From assembly GCF_003597395.2 (NCBI RefSeq), contig NC_133769.1, forward strand, positions 48,631,106 through 48,695,105: a DNA stretch of 64,000 nt. Direction: 5' to 3'. Positions within the stretch are counted from its first letter, which is position 1, and each line of letters opens with the position of its first letter. The notes under the pieces are model-generated. The model saw only the letters and a program-made list of their open reading frames with translations. It was not told where the DNA came from and searched no databases. Below are positions 35,968-47,350 of this stretch, in pieces. The position numbers and the translations under genes are program-made. This stretch comes from Chelonoidis abingdonii (lineage: Eukaryota > Chordata > Testudines > Testudinidae).

Positions 35968-36762
35968 ACAAAACATTAAAGCAAGTTTATGGAAATGATT
36001 TTGTTTACATAACATTTTAATGGCTTCCCATTAAATGGGTTCAGATGTGAAAAATCTTAATTACAATTTAAATATGAAATATAAAGGTATTTTATAAATA
36101 TCAGGCACATTGCACTTGTCTCTGGAGAAACACCACATAGTTATATAGTCTCCTTTTAAATTAAATATATAAGCCATACCTTGTTTTCATTTGTAACTAG
36201 CAAAGAAAATACAGAGCAGTGTTCTTGAGTTTGACAGAACTGCCTGAATGTTAATTGTTACAGTAGCTGTTCTGAGTCTCGTCCCATTCATTTTCTCTGA
36301 TGTATTTTAACCAAAGCATTTCCTGAATTCTGTTTTGTGTGTTTTCTCTTTTACATGTATTTTATGTTTTTAAATGTTGTTCTAAGTAGCCATTAGCGTG
36401 TTTTGCGTCCAGTTCTGTAGTCCTGACACAGGGAAAACTCCTGTTGATTCACTGTAAGATTTACCTATATTAGGTTTGCAGAATTAGGCACTTGCCTGAT
36501 TTGTTTTTGCTTTTATTCCATTGTGTTTGAGTTTAAAAAATACTACATATCTGTAATAGTGCCAAGAGATTTGTAGTGTGTGTTTTATATGGTAGGGGAA
36601 CTTACCAATACAATGCACTGAATTTTTAATCAAATAATACAGCAACTTGGGGCATTCTGAGTTGTTAGTAGATCACTGCTATGTTGTAAGTACAACTCTT
36701 CTGTAGATGAAATAGAGTAAAACTATATATATATAGTGTGCGCCTACCTCCAATTTTCTTGA

Positions 36763-37131
36763 TATTTTCCAAAGTTGGTGCATGGAAAAGCTAAGTTTTG
36801 CATTATTACTAAAAGCAAACGACCCCTTGATCATAAATCTAGTAAACTGGATTTAAAGCGAGTCTGTTTCAATGATCAAGACAGTTTTACTTATTCCAGC
36901 AATTCATCCGTTGTTATTGAGGACCCATATTTCTGCCATTAAATATCTTTAGAAGTCACTAATGTTGTGGTTCAAGATAACGAAACAGAGGAAGAAATCC
37001 CCACTGGAGAAAACATGAACAATGATTATATTGAGATGAGCAGGACATGAAAAATATATCCTGTACCTACTACTCCCAGAGCTAAGCTAACTAGCCAGGG
37101 TGGAAAAGACCTGTGCCACCATGTCTCTTAA
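36763..37131 (+). pseudogene. Protein-like reading frame with two internal stops in the 3' UTR
   Basis: One frame runs 369 bp with only two internal stops (TAA at 36940, TGA at 37048) and a terminal TAA at 37129-37131. It reads like real protein between the stops. The first segment includes KSKRPLDHKSSKLDLKRVCF and NDQDSFTYSSNSSVVIEDPY. The second includes EVTNVVVQDNETEEEIPTGE and NNDYIEMSRT. The third includes KIYPVPTTPRAKLTSQGGK. Composition is charged and Ser/Thr-rich, unlike surrounding UTR. No family was recognised. It could be a decayed exon or a former C-terminal extension. The TGA could derive from CGA by CpG decay. Confidence 0.4.
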
Positions 37132-37208
37132 CAGTTTTAAAGGAATAAAACAGTTTTGTACAGTTGGTGTATTGTCTTTACTTGTAAAATACTAGATTTC
37201 AACTGTTC

Positions 37209-37214
37209 AATAAA
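37209..37214 (+). promoter_or_regulatory. Polyadenylation signal AATAAA, ANKRD26-like gene
   Basis: A canonical hexamer, with a second at 37144-37149 and GT/T-rich sequence (GTCTCACTTTTGTTTT) just downstream. Confidence 0.6.
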
Positions 37215-37639
37215 TTTTTTAATGTAACATGTCTCACTTTTGTTTTACATTGCTTCTCTTCCGGACTATATTGTGTATCAGTTTCTGTGTTGTTTCCAGT
37301 GTCTCTTCTTTCTTTCCTTCCTTCTCCTCCATCCCTTTACTCTCTTTCCTGTCTTCTGCTCCACCCTCACAATTGATTTCATCTCTAATACTTTTGTCTC
37401 TCCTTTCTCCCCACAAAATGTCAGTCCCCTGTCTTTTTCCTACACACCCATGTGCATGCTTATCCACATACTCCTTTCTCTCTGGCGTTCTCCTTCCTTC
37501 TGACTGAAGGAACAGCAGCTCAGTGGGCCAGGGAGAATGGCTCCTATTGAGTTCAATATCCCCTACAAAACGTCCACTCACCTTGAGCAAATTGCTTTTT
37601 AAAACCTCATACATATACAGTTTAGGGGAGATATTGCAG

Positions 37640-37722
37640 CAGATCCTTTGCTGGTGTCGTTCAGCATAGTCCTATTGGCTTTAATGGAACTATGCTGATT
37701 TACAGCAGCTGAGGATCCAGCT
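37640..37722. mobile_element. Short palindromic MITE
   Basis: GATCCTTTGCTGGTGTCGTT and CAGCATAGTCCTATTGG pair with CTATGCTGATTTACAGCAGC and TGAGGATC in reverse, folding into one long hairpin around GGCTTTAATGG. This hairpin is a familiar sauropsid interspersed repeat. The flanking sequence (37230-37640) shows a C/T-rich tract at 37290-37420 and nothing else. Confidence 0.6.
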
Positions 37723-38580
37723 CATTATCTGTCACCTCTAGATACCCCAGCCAAGACTCAAGAATGGGTGCCCTTAAAGTCAGACTCCTAAATAGTGACC
37801 TAATTTTTTCCAAAGTGTTCAGCACTCCCAGCAGCTCTCATTGAAATTACATCCCCCACCACCACATCTTTAGGGGAAAGCACTAGGAACTCAAACTACA
37901 ACTCAAAAATCAAAATCATTTTTGGCTCTGGAGTCTTCCCTAAATGCCCCTAATATGAAACTGAGTATCCTAAATTGGTAATCTGTTAGCAATCAGTCAG
38001 CAAACCCTTCAGCTAACCAGAGCCATTTGTATTCCAGGACACAATGGGACAAAATTCCACAGCAGCAACTCCTACATTCCACTATAATGTTAATTTATTG
38101 TGTATCAACATCAGTTGTTATGATCTCCACCGTCATGAAAACATACACCACTGTGGCTTCTAGTAGAAAATAATCATTGGCATAAAACTTCATTATACCT
38201 TTCAACCATGATTAGTTTAGAGCATTTGTTCTGGTATGCTCTCTTGGTGGTTGGGCTTCAGCTCCCATGGCAATACAGCTCACAACCTCCTCCCAATATT
38301 TGCTACCAAAGAGAGAAGCTTGTACTGTAGTCTGCTTAAGCATTTATCTCACCAGAACCTCAGACCTCAGCTGCCGCGCTAACTAGTCTCTGCTTCTGTC
38401 CCTCCCTCTCTCTGGCTATACTCCAGTTCTCACTCCCCAACCTCCTGCTGCCTAGGTCCACAGAATATTGCAAAGAGCATGTACTGTAATCCAATTAATT
38501 CCCTGTGATATGGAAAGGGGCAGAGCAAGTGGTAGGTACAGACAAGGTACAGGATAACAAAACAAAATGTCAGGTGTCTG

Positions 38581-38812
38581 CAGCGGTGGCTCCAGGCACC
38601 AGCGCTCCAAGCGCATGACTGGGGTGGCAAGCCGCGGGGGGGTGCCCTGCCAGTCCCTGCGAGGGCGGCAGTCAGGCTGCCTTCAGCAGCTTGCCTGCGG
38701 GAGGTCCGCTAGTCCCGTGGATTCAGCGGCAATTCGGCGGCGGGTACACGGAAGCCACAGGACCGGTGGACCTCCCGTGCTTGGGGCAGCAAAAAAGCTA
38801 GAGCCACCCCTG
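38581..38812. mobile_element. hAT-like non-autonomous element (232 bp) with 8-bp target duplication
   Basis: The ends CAGCGGTGGCTC and the inverse of GAGCCACCCCTG form a hAT-type terminal repeat beginning CAG. GGTGTCTG flanks it exactly at 38573-38580 and 38813-38820. The GC-rich interior holds AATTCGGCGGCGGGT, shared with the element at 43798. Confidence 0.9.
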
Positions 38813-39819
38813 GGTGTCTGACTGCAGCAGCAGGTGATGCTAAAACAGAAATAGTTAACTTTGTGACATCTTGAGGAAACTGCCAGATTACCAGCTACAG
38901 AATTGCAGTCTATGTGGCTCTGATTCAGATGAATGGGGGAAGTGACCGTTCAAGCTATTAATCAGCCTCTCTTCAGACACCGGCAGATGACACTGCATCC
39001 ATTTACACCTGATTAAGGGTTCTGAGGTTTTCTTTGCAACCACAAGGGCTACAAGGTGTTTTGCTTTTTAAATGAAAGCTAAGATTCTGAAGTCCAATTC
39101 TGTGGCAAGGGGTTGAGTAGCACAATACACAGGATCCTTTAATATCTACTGTGACCCAAAACTCTTCCTGTTCCACACTGACCATCATTCTTCAAACAGA
39201 ATTAAATGCAAATGGAAATCCATTCATATTTTGCTCTTGTGTAAAGAGAAAACATCATAGTATGGAAACCAACCTACTATCTGTGTCAGGCTGCAGCATA
39301 ATGGGAATTGGGCCTATCTGGCTCTCAGCCCACAAAACCATGCCCTACCAGAAAACAGGGTTCAGGCTTAAGGATGGAGAAGGGGCCTCTCTCTACAGGC
39401 AGGCCCCACACTCAAACTAAAGTAGCACTTCAGGCAGACTATGACCAGATCAAGGGCCACATGAGGACTCCATTCCCCATGCGGCTGCACCACCATGGGA
39501 AATAAGTGAGATATCTCTTCCCATGTTCAGAATTACTCTTGATTTATTGAATAAAGCCTGGAGTGGTACTAAATGACTTCTGCAGTACATCCATGGTGCT
39601 ACATAAACTGGGGAGAAGACAGGCATCCTTCCAGGCTCCTGAAGCCATCCAGCAAGCTAGTCCCATACACAAGGTATTTGTACCAGCACCTCACCTCAGT
39701 TGTGTAGTGGCCAGGCCAGGATCAACAGTGTCTATTAATGTTAATAAAATATTCCCCTTCAAGCATTATAGTGGTGCAACAGCACCACTACAGTAAAGTT
39801 GCATCACAGCTTATGTTTA

Positions 39820-40170
39820 TAGCTTGACCTTCCTAGATCCTCTAAAATCAACATTCTTAGTCACTGTCCTTTTGAAATTTGGTGTGCTTCAGGAAGGTGA
39901 CAGGTAGGGTTAGTCACCCAAAGTTGGGGTGATTTCAACTAAGGTGGTGGAGATATAAGCCCTGAAAAAGAAGTCCTTTTTTAAAATTTCCAGTGTTTTG
40001 GTTTTGGTTTTTTTGTCCAGATTTAGAGATCAAATCATTGCTGTGATCCATTGGTCTCAATCTGTTGAGTTTCACCAAAGGTCATGCATGGCTCCCACTA
40101 AATCTGAATGGTGACTCCTGACTGCTTTGAAATTTGGCGTGCCTTATGGAGGTGTCCAGGTAAAAATGAA
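39820..40170 (+). repeat. Unnamed repeat, related to 44270-44490
   Basis: ATATAAGCCCTGAAAAAG, then TAGAGATCAAATCATTGCTG and TGAGTTT..GCC-type blocks recur in order at 44.32-44.45 kb (ATATAAGCCCCCAAAATAG, TAGAGATCAAACTATTGCTG). Both are plus-oriented. No termini were found. Flanking 38813-39820 shows only chance ORFs. Confidence 0.5.
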
Positions 40171-40389
40171 CTGATCACAGAACTAAAAGATAATGATAGC
40201 TTAAATGTAACTTGATCACATTTATAATGTACGAGCAGAAAAAAATCCATACCAGTATATATATACTTGGTGCTTTAATAGGGCCCACTTCATAAAGCTG
40301 AAAACAGTTCTGAACTAAATCAGATGTAAGGAAGAATTTAATCATAAAATATGAATGATAATTAAGAATGATTTAAGAACATCTTAAAT

Positions 40390-41510
40390 CTTTGTGGCCC
40401 CAAAAGCCACAATCAAAGAAGAAGGCCACACTGGTTAAAAAACTGACTTTGCTGAGAGGGGAAATGAAGGCAGCTATAAAAAGTAAAAAAAATATATAAA
40501 AAATGGAAGAAAGGGGAAGTTGATCATAATTACTATAAAGCAAAACTTAGGAATAGTAGTAGGGAAGCCAAGGGACACAAGGAGAAATCTATGGCCAGCA
40601 GAATTAAGGAAAGTAAGGAGATTTTTAAAATATATTATGAAGAAAAGGAATCCTAAAAATGGTATTGTCCATTACTAGATGGAAATAGGAGAATTATCAA
40701 TAATAATGCAGAAAAGACAGAGAAGTGTTCAATAAATATTTCTGTTCTATATTTGGGGAAAGAAAAGGAGACACAAAGAGCTTGGTTTGTTTAGCCTAAC
40801 CAAAAGAAGGCTGAGAGGAGATATGATTGCCCTCTATAAATATATCAGAGGAATAAATACCAGGGAGGGAGAGGAATTCTTTAAGCTTAGTACCAATGTG
40901 GACACAAGAACAAATGGATATAAACTGACCATCAGGAAGTTTAGACTTGAAATTAGACAATGGTTTCTAACCATCAGAGGAGTGAAGTTCTGGAACAGCC
41001 TTCAGGGGAGTAGTGGGGCAAAAGACATATCTGGCTTCAAGACTAAGCTTGATCAGTTTCTGGAGGGGATGGTAAATGCTAATTTTGGCAATTAATTGGT
41101 CTTTGACTATTAGCGATAAATATGTCCAATGGATGTTAGATGGGGTGGGATCTGAGTTACCACAGAGAATTTTTTCCTGGGTGTCTGGCTGGTGAGTCTT
41201 GTCCAGCTGCTCAGGGTTTAGCCAATCGCCATATCTGGGGTCAGAAAGGAATTTTCCTCCAGGACAGATTGACAGAGGCCCTGGGGGGTTTTCACCTTCC
41301 TCTGCAACGTGGGACATGGGTCATTTGCTTGAAGATTCTCTGCATCTTGAAGTCTTTAAACCATGATTTGAGGACTTCAATGGCTCAGACACAGGTTTGA
41401 TACAGGAGTGGGTGGGTGGCCTGTGGCCTGCATTGTGCAGTAGGTCAGACTAGATGATCATAATGGTCCCTTCTGACCTTAAAGTCTATGATTCTATGAT
41501 TCTATGATAT
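40390..41510 (+). mobile_element. CR1 LINE, 3' half with terminal octamer repeats
   Basis: The frame 40787-41095 reads MFSLTKRRLRGDMIALYKYI, then FFKLSTNVDTRTNGYKLTIR and FWNSLQGSSGAKDISGFKTK, the conserved C-terminal end of CR1 ORF2. The 3' end carries TCAGACTAGATGATCATAAT, TCCCTTCTGACCTT and tandem TCTATGAT repeats to 41508. Upstream (40390-40760) an older internal CR1 segment is attached with stops. Confidence 0.85.
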
Positions 41511-41539
41511 CTCATCAGCTGGTGTGAACACTCTTTCTA

Positions 41540-41790
41540 TTTCATTTTGAAATCAGCAGGTCCACGTAACTTACATCCAAGAGTTTTAAAAGAGCTGTCT
41601 GAGGAGCTCTCTAGACTGTTACAGTTGATGTTCAATAAGTTGTGGAGCACTGACAAAGTTCCAGAAGACTGGAGAAAGTTAATGTTGTACCAATTTTTAA
41701 AAAAGGTAAATGACTCGTTTCAGCCTGACATCAATCCCCGCCAAGATAATGGAGCAGCTGATAAGAGATTCGATTAATAAAGAATTAAAG
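41540..41790 (+). mobile_element. CR1 LINE internal fragment (RT region)
   Basis: Decoded as SAGPRNLHPRVLKELSEELS, RLLQLMFNKLWSTDKVPEDW and RKLMLYQFLKK, then DINPRQDNGAADKRFD after small indels: the start of the CR1 RT domain. It ends abruptly at a GC-rich element. The same motif is present at about 53 kb. Confidence 0.8.
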
Positions 41791-41799
41791 GAGGGGGCT

Positions 41800-42295
41800 C
41801 ACTCTCCCCCACCCTCACTCACTTTGAGGGGTTTGGGGGGGTCAGGGCTCAGGGCTGGGGCATGGGCTTACCTCAGGCGGCTCCCAGTCAAGTAGCACAG
41901 TGGGGAGGTTAAGGCAGGCTGCCTGCCTGTCTTCGCACTGTGCTGCGTGTGCCTTGGAAGCAGCCAGCAGGTGAGTCCTAGGCGGGGGTGGGGGGCACAA
42001 GGCTCCACACTTTGCTTTTGCCCACAGGCACTGCCCCTTCCCCAGCTCTCATTGGCCAGGAGTGTGGAACTGGTGCTCGGGATGGGGAGAGTGTATGGAG
42101 TCCGTGCTCCCCAGGAGCCGGACCTGCTGACCGCCTCTGGGGTGTAGTGCAGTGCCTGCCAAGACAGGTAGGGACTAGCCTGCCTTAGCGCTGCAGCCTT
42201 TTAACAACCCAGTCAGAGGTGCTGACCAGTCGCTAGGGTCCCTTTTCGACCAGGTGTTCCGGACGAAAACCAGACACGTGGTCACCCTATTTGTG
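41800..42295. repeat. GC-rich hAT-type repeat fragment
   Basis: GGGGCATGGGCTTACCTCAG, CAGCCAGCAGGTGAGTCC, CTCATTGGCCAGGA and GACCTGCTGACCGC blocks are collinear with the element at 58741-59552. It ends in GTGGTCACCCTA. The termini are not intact. Confidence 0.55.
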
Positions 42296-42769
42296 GGTCA
42301 CGGGTGGCAATTTTATTTAGGGGGATGTAATCCAAGTCTTTGGGGGGAAAATTAGATGCGACTGCTTCCTGGGGAGAGGGGTATTATGAGGTAGAGGACT
42401 GGGGGAATAGGGGCTTAGGGTGTAGCAACAGGCAGGGAGTTACGGGGAGAGGGCTAAATGGGGATGGGTGATAGAGTTGATAGGAGTTTCAAGTGAGGGA
42501 CGCTTGGCACATGCAGCTTTGCCAGTGCACCCCAACATACTCCACATCCTCTAGCTCTGCTGGTGCACACACACACCCTGCACACCCAGCTCCACCAGCG
42601 CATTGCCCGGTCCAAATGCACCCTCGGCTCGCCCACTCCACCCACCCTGATGCTGTGAGCTCTCTGCGGCTCGGTGGGACTCCAGTGACACCACTGCCCG
42701 CTGTAGCCAAGGTTGCCTCACACCTTCTGTTTAAAGCGGGACCCTCTAAGTCCCCTGAAAGCCACGCAC

Positions 42770-42900
42770 AGCGTGATCAGATGGCCCGATTTTTTAGGGA
42801 CAGTCCCGATATGTGGGGCTTTTTCTTACATAGGCGCCTATTACCCCCCCACCCCCACCCCCGCCCTCATTTTTCACACTTGCTGTTTGGGCACCCGCCA
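42770..42900. repeat. Short MITE-like repeat
   Basis: GATCAGATGGCCCGATTTTT, then GGGACAGTCCCGATATGTGG, then GGCGCCTATTACCCCC and TTTTTCACACTTGCTG. I recognise this as a common turtle short element with GGTCACCCT-type ends, decayed here. Confidence 0.5.
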
Positions 42901-42969
42901 CACGCTCAGTCTGGGGCCTCAGAGGATGCAGGGCCCGGGTCACTGGTGGCTGACCAGGGCCCATGGGTG

Positions 42970-43735
42970 TAGCTGCACCCACCGGCATCACGGGGGAGGA
43001 CACAAACGCACCTCACCCCGCTTCTCTCGCGCTCCCGCCTTAGCTCTGCAAAGACCGGGCACTGGTTACTCTGCCTAGCAACAGCTATCTCCGGCCAATC
43101 AAAAATCCAGGCTGGCAGCACGGTACCCAATCGAAAAAAAAAATCACATTTCTCTAGCCAATCATGAAGCTCCAAGATCAACCTCCGCAGTCAAACCCAG
43201 CACCATAGAAAAAGTGACAGGTTGCCCGGCAACTTGGCGAGACGCACGGCCAATGGGAGGCAGAGCCCGGCCTCATACTATCCTGCCCAGCAACGTCTCA
43301 CTCAGCGGCTAAAGCCCTGCAAAATTGGAACAGACTTAACCAATCAGGAAGGAAAATAGGGTGATTGACACTTCAAACTGAACCATTTGAAGCGATCGGG
43401 CTGCTGCCGGTTTGAGGCCTTTTCCCTGGCTCTTGGAACTAAGCTAGACCCATAGTGAGCTGCAGGGAACGCGAGGACCCCGACCCCGTGACCGAGCTGG
43501 TCACGTTCAAATATGCAAGTCCCTTCAGCCATTGTTGCAGTATTGTGTGAAAGCAATGCTGTGTTTTCTTCCTTTAATAAACGTTTTCTTTTGTTACACA
43601 CAGGCCTTGCGCATGGTGACCTATTGCCTCTTAGCGGGTGCCTGGGGCAGTGTCCAGCTGTCCCGGGTTACCGGGCTCAAGCCAGTTCTAGTTTGTATTG
43701 TTAAGTGGAACCCCTAGATATTGAACCCAGCCCTT
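42970..43735 (+). mobile_element. LTR-like block with promoter-type motifs
   Basis: A GC-rich 5' part with clustered CCAAT boxes is followed by an AATAAA signal (43576-43581), a GTTACACACAGG stretch, and a TGGAACCCC..GAACCC segment that could be primer-binding-like. This order is LTR-like, but no target duplication or second LTR was found. A cellular promoter is the alternative. Confidence 0.4.
43073..43344. promoter_or_regulatory. Cluster of CCAAT boxes and RFX X-box-like palindrome
   Basis: CCAAT occurs at 43095, 43127, 43158, 43250 and 43340, plus an inverted ATTGG at 43324. A perfect GTTGCCCGGCAAC palindrome (43221-43233) matches the RFX X-box form. Half sites GCCTAGCAAC (43073) and GCCCAGCAAC (43285) flank it. 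NF-Y and RFX are the expected binders. No downstream ORF with gene-like sequence was found. Confidence 0.55.
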
Positions 43736-43797
43736 GTTGCTGCCAACATAGCTAACTTCTCCTTCTTGTTTCCCAGTATATCTTAGATCCATGCGAC

Positions 43798-44049
43798 CAG
43801 GGCCGCTCCAGCATTTTTGCTGCCTCAAGAGGCAAAAAAAAAAAAGCCTCGATCAGCACTTAGGCGGCAGCTCTACTGCCGCTGCTTCATTATTCGGCGA
43901 CAATTCGGCAGCAGGTCCTTACCTCCGAGAGGAACCAAGGGACCCGCCATGGCCCCACCAAATTGCCGCCAAAGAGCAGGACATGCTGCCCCTTCCCGTT
44001 GGCCACCCCAAGGACCTATTTGGTGCACTGGTGCCTGGAGCCAGCCCTG
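43798..44049. mobile_element. hAT-like non-autonomous element (252 bp)
   Basis: The ends are CAGGGCCGCTCCAGC and the inverse of CTGGAGCCAGCCCTG. The flanks CATGCGAC (43790-43797) and CGTGCAAC (44050-44057) differ only by two CpG-type transitions, so this is an aged 8-bp target duplication. Confidence 0.8.
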
Positions 44050-44269
44050 CGTGCAACCCAAGTACAGAATTTGGGGAGAAGATTGTCCAAGTTATTTCTG
44101 GCATAATAAAGTTCTCTGTCATTTCAAAAGCTCCACAAGCTTCCAATGGCTATATGCCCTCTCTGGGCCCCTGCTGGGCTCCCCGCATCAAAATCTGAAA
44201 TGGCGCTTCTGTGGCATTTTGGTGGGTGGGAGGGGACAGTGCACCATTGAATTGAGAGGCTACATCAAC

Positions 44270-44490
44270 CTATGGAAGAGACCAAAATTGGGGTTATTTG
44301 TGCAAGGGGGTGCAAAAATATAAGCCCCCAAAATAGCCACTTTTTCAAAGTTTTTGTTGTTTTCTTTTATTTTTGCACAGCGCTAGAGATCAAACTATTG
44401 CTGTGATGGGGCTCAGAATGGTCTCACTCGGCTAAGTTTTAGCCCAGGTAAGACATGATACCCATTAAATCTTTGGGGGACCCAAATTGA
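44270..44490 (+). repeat. Unnamed repeat, related to 39820-40170
   Basis: Shares TAGAGATCAAA..TATTGCTG and the downstream CCCATTAAATC..GG block with the earlier copy. No ends were identified. Confidence 0.45.
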
Positions 44491-44684
44491 GAATGATATT
44501 TAAGAATGTGTGTTCGTTTCTTTGCATGTGTAGTCCGGAAGGATTACTGTGCACATGCCCCAATAAAGAAAAAAAATATGAGCAGGTGTCTATGCAGCCA
44601 AATAATGCTTGCCTGGGTAGTTTGAGGAAATGAGCCAACAACATTGGCCCAGTGAACACCACACCACTGAAGTTTTTAGTTTCA

Positions 44685-46078
44685 ATCTTTGTATAGCACT
44701 TGTCCCAGTACAGATTCTTGAGGGACCCTGCTAGCTACCTCTCTCAAGTGTGAAAAACTGACTGGTTATTCCTACACTTTATTTCTTATCTTTTAACCAG
44801 TTACTGATCCATGAGTGGACCTGAAAGTCCAAGTACACTATATCCATGTGTTTGTTGATCCCTTCAAAGAATTCTAACAGACTAATGAAATATGATTTCC
44901 CTTTACAAAAACCATGTTGAGTCTTCCCTAATAAATTGTCTTTAGCGCTGTATTCTGATAATTCAACCAACTGGCCTGGCACTAAAGTTAGGCTTATTGG
45001 GCTGTAATTGCCAGGTTCCCCCTTTGGAATCTTCTTTTTTTTTTAATCAGCATCACATTAGCTATCCTCCAGTCATCTGGTACCGAGGCTGATTTCAGCA
45101 ATAAGTTACATACCTCTGATAGTAGTTCTGCAATTTCTTATCTGAGTTCCTTACAAACTCTTGGGTGAATACTATCTGGTCCTGGTGATTTATTAATGTC
45201 TAGGTTATCTATTTTTTCCAAAACCTCCTCTAATAACACCTCAGTCTGGGACAGTTCCTCAAATTTGTCATCTAAAAGGATTGGCACAGATATGGGAAGC
45301 TCTCGCTCTGCAGAGGATGTGAAGATGGATGCAAAGAATTCATTTAGCTTCTCTGCAATAGCCTTGTCTTCTGTGAGTGCTTCTTTAGCACCTTGCTCAT
45401 CCAGTGGCCCTACTGATAAAAAATCAGGCTTCCTGCGTCTGATGTACTTAAAAGTTTTTTGGTTGGTTGCAGGTTTTGCTGGGTTTTTTTGCGGTTAGTT
45501 TTTGCATCTTTTGCTTGTTGCTGTTCAAATTTTCTTTTGGCCTGCCTAATTATACTCTTACACTTGACCTGCCTGAGTTTATGCGCTTTTCTATTTTCTT
45601 CAGTAGGAGTTGACTTCCAATTTTTAAAGGATGCCTTTTTGCCTCTAACTACCTCTTTTACACTGTTAAGCCATGGTGGCATTGTTTGGTCCGCTTACAA
45701 TGTTTTTAATTTGGGATATACATTTAATTTGAGCTTTTATTACTGTGTTTTTTTTAAAGTTTCCATGCAACCTGCAGTCATTTCACTTTTGTGGCTGTTA
45801 CTTTTAACTTTTTGTGTAGTTCCTCTTTTTGAAGGTAAATGCTACTGTGGTGGGTTTCTTTGAAATCAAAACCCTGACCCACCACAAGGATGTTAAATTT
45901 AATTACATTATGGTCATTATTACTAAGTGGTTCATCTACATTTGCTTCTCGGACCAAATCCTGTGTCAATCAAGAATTGTCTCTCCTCTGGTGTGTTCCA
46001 GGACTAGCTGTTTCAAGCAGTCATTAAAGGTGTCTCAAACTTTTATCTCTGCATTCTGTCCTGAGGAACAGAATTGAA
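44685..46078 (-). mobile_element. CR1 LINE fragment, RT region, antisense
   Basis: Minus-strand frames give KDNLLGKTQHGFCKGKSY, LLEFFEGINKHMDIVYLDFQ and SWISNWLKDKK, the CR1 RT core. The upstream part (45410-45682) gives KASFKNWKSTPTEENRKAHK and KCKSIIRQAKRKFEQQQAKD, the linker before RT. YLDFQ lacks the rest of the catalytic context, and frames are broken. Confidence 0.85.
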
Positions 46079-46099
46079 ATGCATCAAGTGAGACCCCCT

Positions 46100-47350
46100 A
46101 TGGTGCCTTGAGCTGGACCTTCTGCTCCTGCTATAGTCAGAGCGGTACAAGCCTGACTTCGACTCTGATGTTTCAGAACAGGAGGAACAGGGCAGCGCTG
46201 CACCTTTTGACTTAGAGCATTGGGAGCCTGGGGATCGACTGCACTCCGTGGATGGAGGTGCTGGCAGGGGGGGTGCCGAGGTGACAGGGATCAGTATGAT
46301 ATCATCACCGGCTTTCCCTTTGATTGAACGGGGTGCCAGGATGGAACCTGCAGTTCTGGGGCATCCTCCTGCCTTGCGGGCGAGAACAGCACGTGAGTCT
46401 CAGCAGGTCCTGCACCACCTCAAAAGCCTCCGAGGGGTTTGGCAAGCGTGATGGGCCCAGACTCGACTGCCTCACTTTGGCAGGAGTCAACATAGCCCTA
46501 CTCTGAGCCTCAAAGCCATGACCTGACTGAGTTGCCACAGATGGCTGGTCCCTTAATCTTGCTGAGGGGAATCGGCCTCTTTCCATCCTCTTCTTCTTCT
46601 GCGCCGGTGATTGGGACCGGTGCCGAAGGCTGGAGTGCCCCCGAGAGGCTCCATGATGGTACCGAGTCTCCTTGGCAGTGTCTTTCTTTAACGTCGGATC
46701 TCTCAAAGAAAGCACTGGAGTGCGCCGCGCCAAAGAAGATGTACTGGGTGTGGGATCCCTGGCACCTGGGTCCAACCGAGGTTGGAGAGATGCCTCCATG
46801 AGGAGTATTTTAAGCTGCTGCTCCCTCTCTTTAAGAGTTCTCAGTCGGAATTCCCAACAGATCTTGCAGCAGTCTTTTTCCCTCCCCCTGACACTATAAA
46901 AGGTGGTGTGCAGGGGGGTCACTTTTAGGCATGTGCTTCGCACACTCCTGACAAGTCTTGAAGCCCAGGAATTGCAGCATGCCCCGATGACAAATAAGGG
47001 GGGGGGCAGAAAAATGGGAGGAGGGTACCCCCCCATAACTGAAACTTATACATGAACTAACTGCGCTATACTAACCAGCTAGAACTATCTGCAGCAAAAA
47101 GTGAAAGTACTGCTAAGCCACTTGCCGAAGCAAGAGCAAGGTAAAGTTCCAGCTACTGTCACTGGCAGTAAGAAGGAACTGAGGGGGTGGCAGGTCGGCA
47201 GGGCCCTTTATTGGGCACCATGAAGGTATGACTCCAGGGGGTGCCCAGGTCGACCCCATGGATGCTGTTAGTGGAAAAATCTTCCAGCTACTGTGCACAT
47301 GTGTGCACACACATCTGATTGGAATTAACATGAACAAGCACTTGAAGAAC
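46100..47350 (-). mobile_element. DIRS fragment (copy 4): gag and terminal repeat, antisense
   Basis: The minus-strand ORF ending at 46305 includes REKDCCKICWEFRLRTLKER, LLMEASLQPRLDPGARDPTP and RGHSSLRHRSQSPAQKKKRM, an Arg/Ser-rich gag-like sequence. The outer end at 47.1-47.35 kb carries the DIRS-type CAGTTCCTTCTTACTGCC-like block (inverse) and GAACAAGCACTTGAAGAA. The rest of the element is absent. Confidence 0.6.
46305..47036 (-). pseudogene. DIRS gag-like open frame (about 240 codons)
   Basis: This is the longest plausible transposon frame in the window. It is Arg/Ser/Pro-rich with CCKICWEF near the middle-N part. The family's gag starts further upstream with a Cys-x2-Cys knuckle, so this is a fragment. 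It lies in DIRS copy 4 with no RT partner, and expression is unlikely. Confidence 0.5.

Larger units (their letters stand above)
35968..37230 (+). other. Probable 3' UTR of the ANKRD26-like gene
   Basis: About 1.26 kb of AT-rich, repeat-free sequence lies between the stop codon and clustered AATAAA signals at 37144-37149 and 37209-37214. The end is inferred from the last signal. An odd protein-like reading frame lies inside it (36763-37131). Confidence 0.6.
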
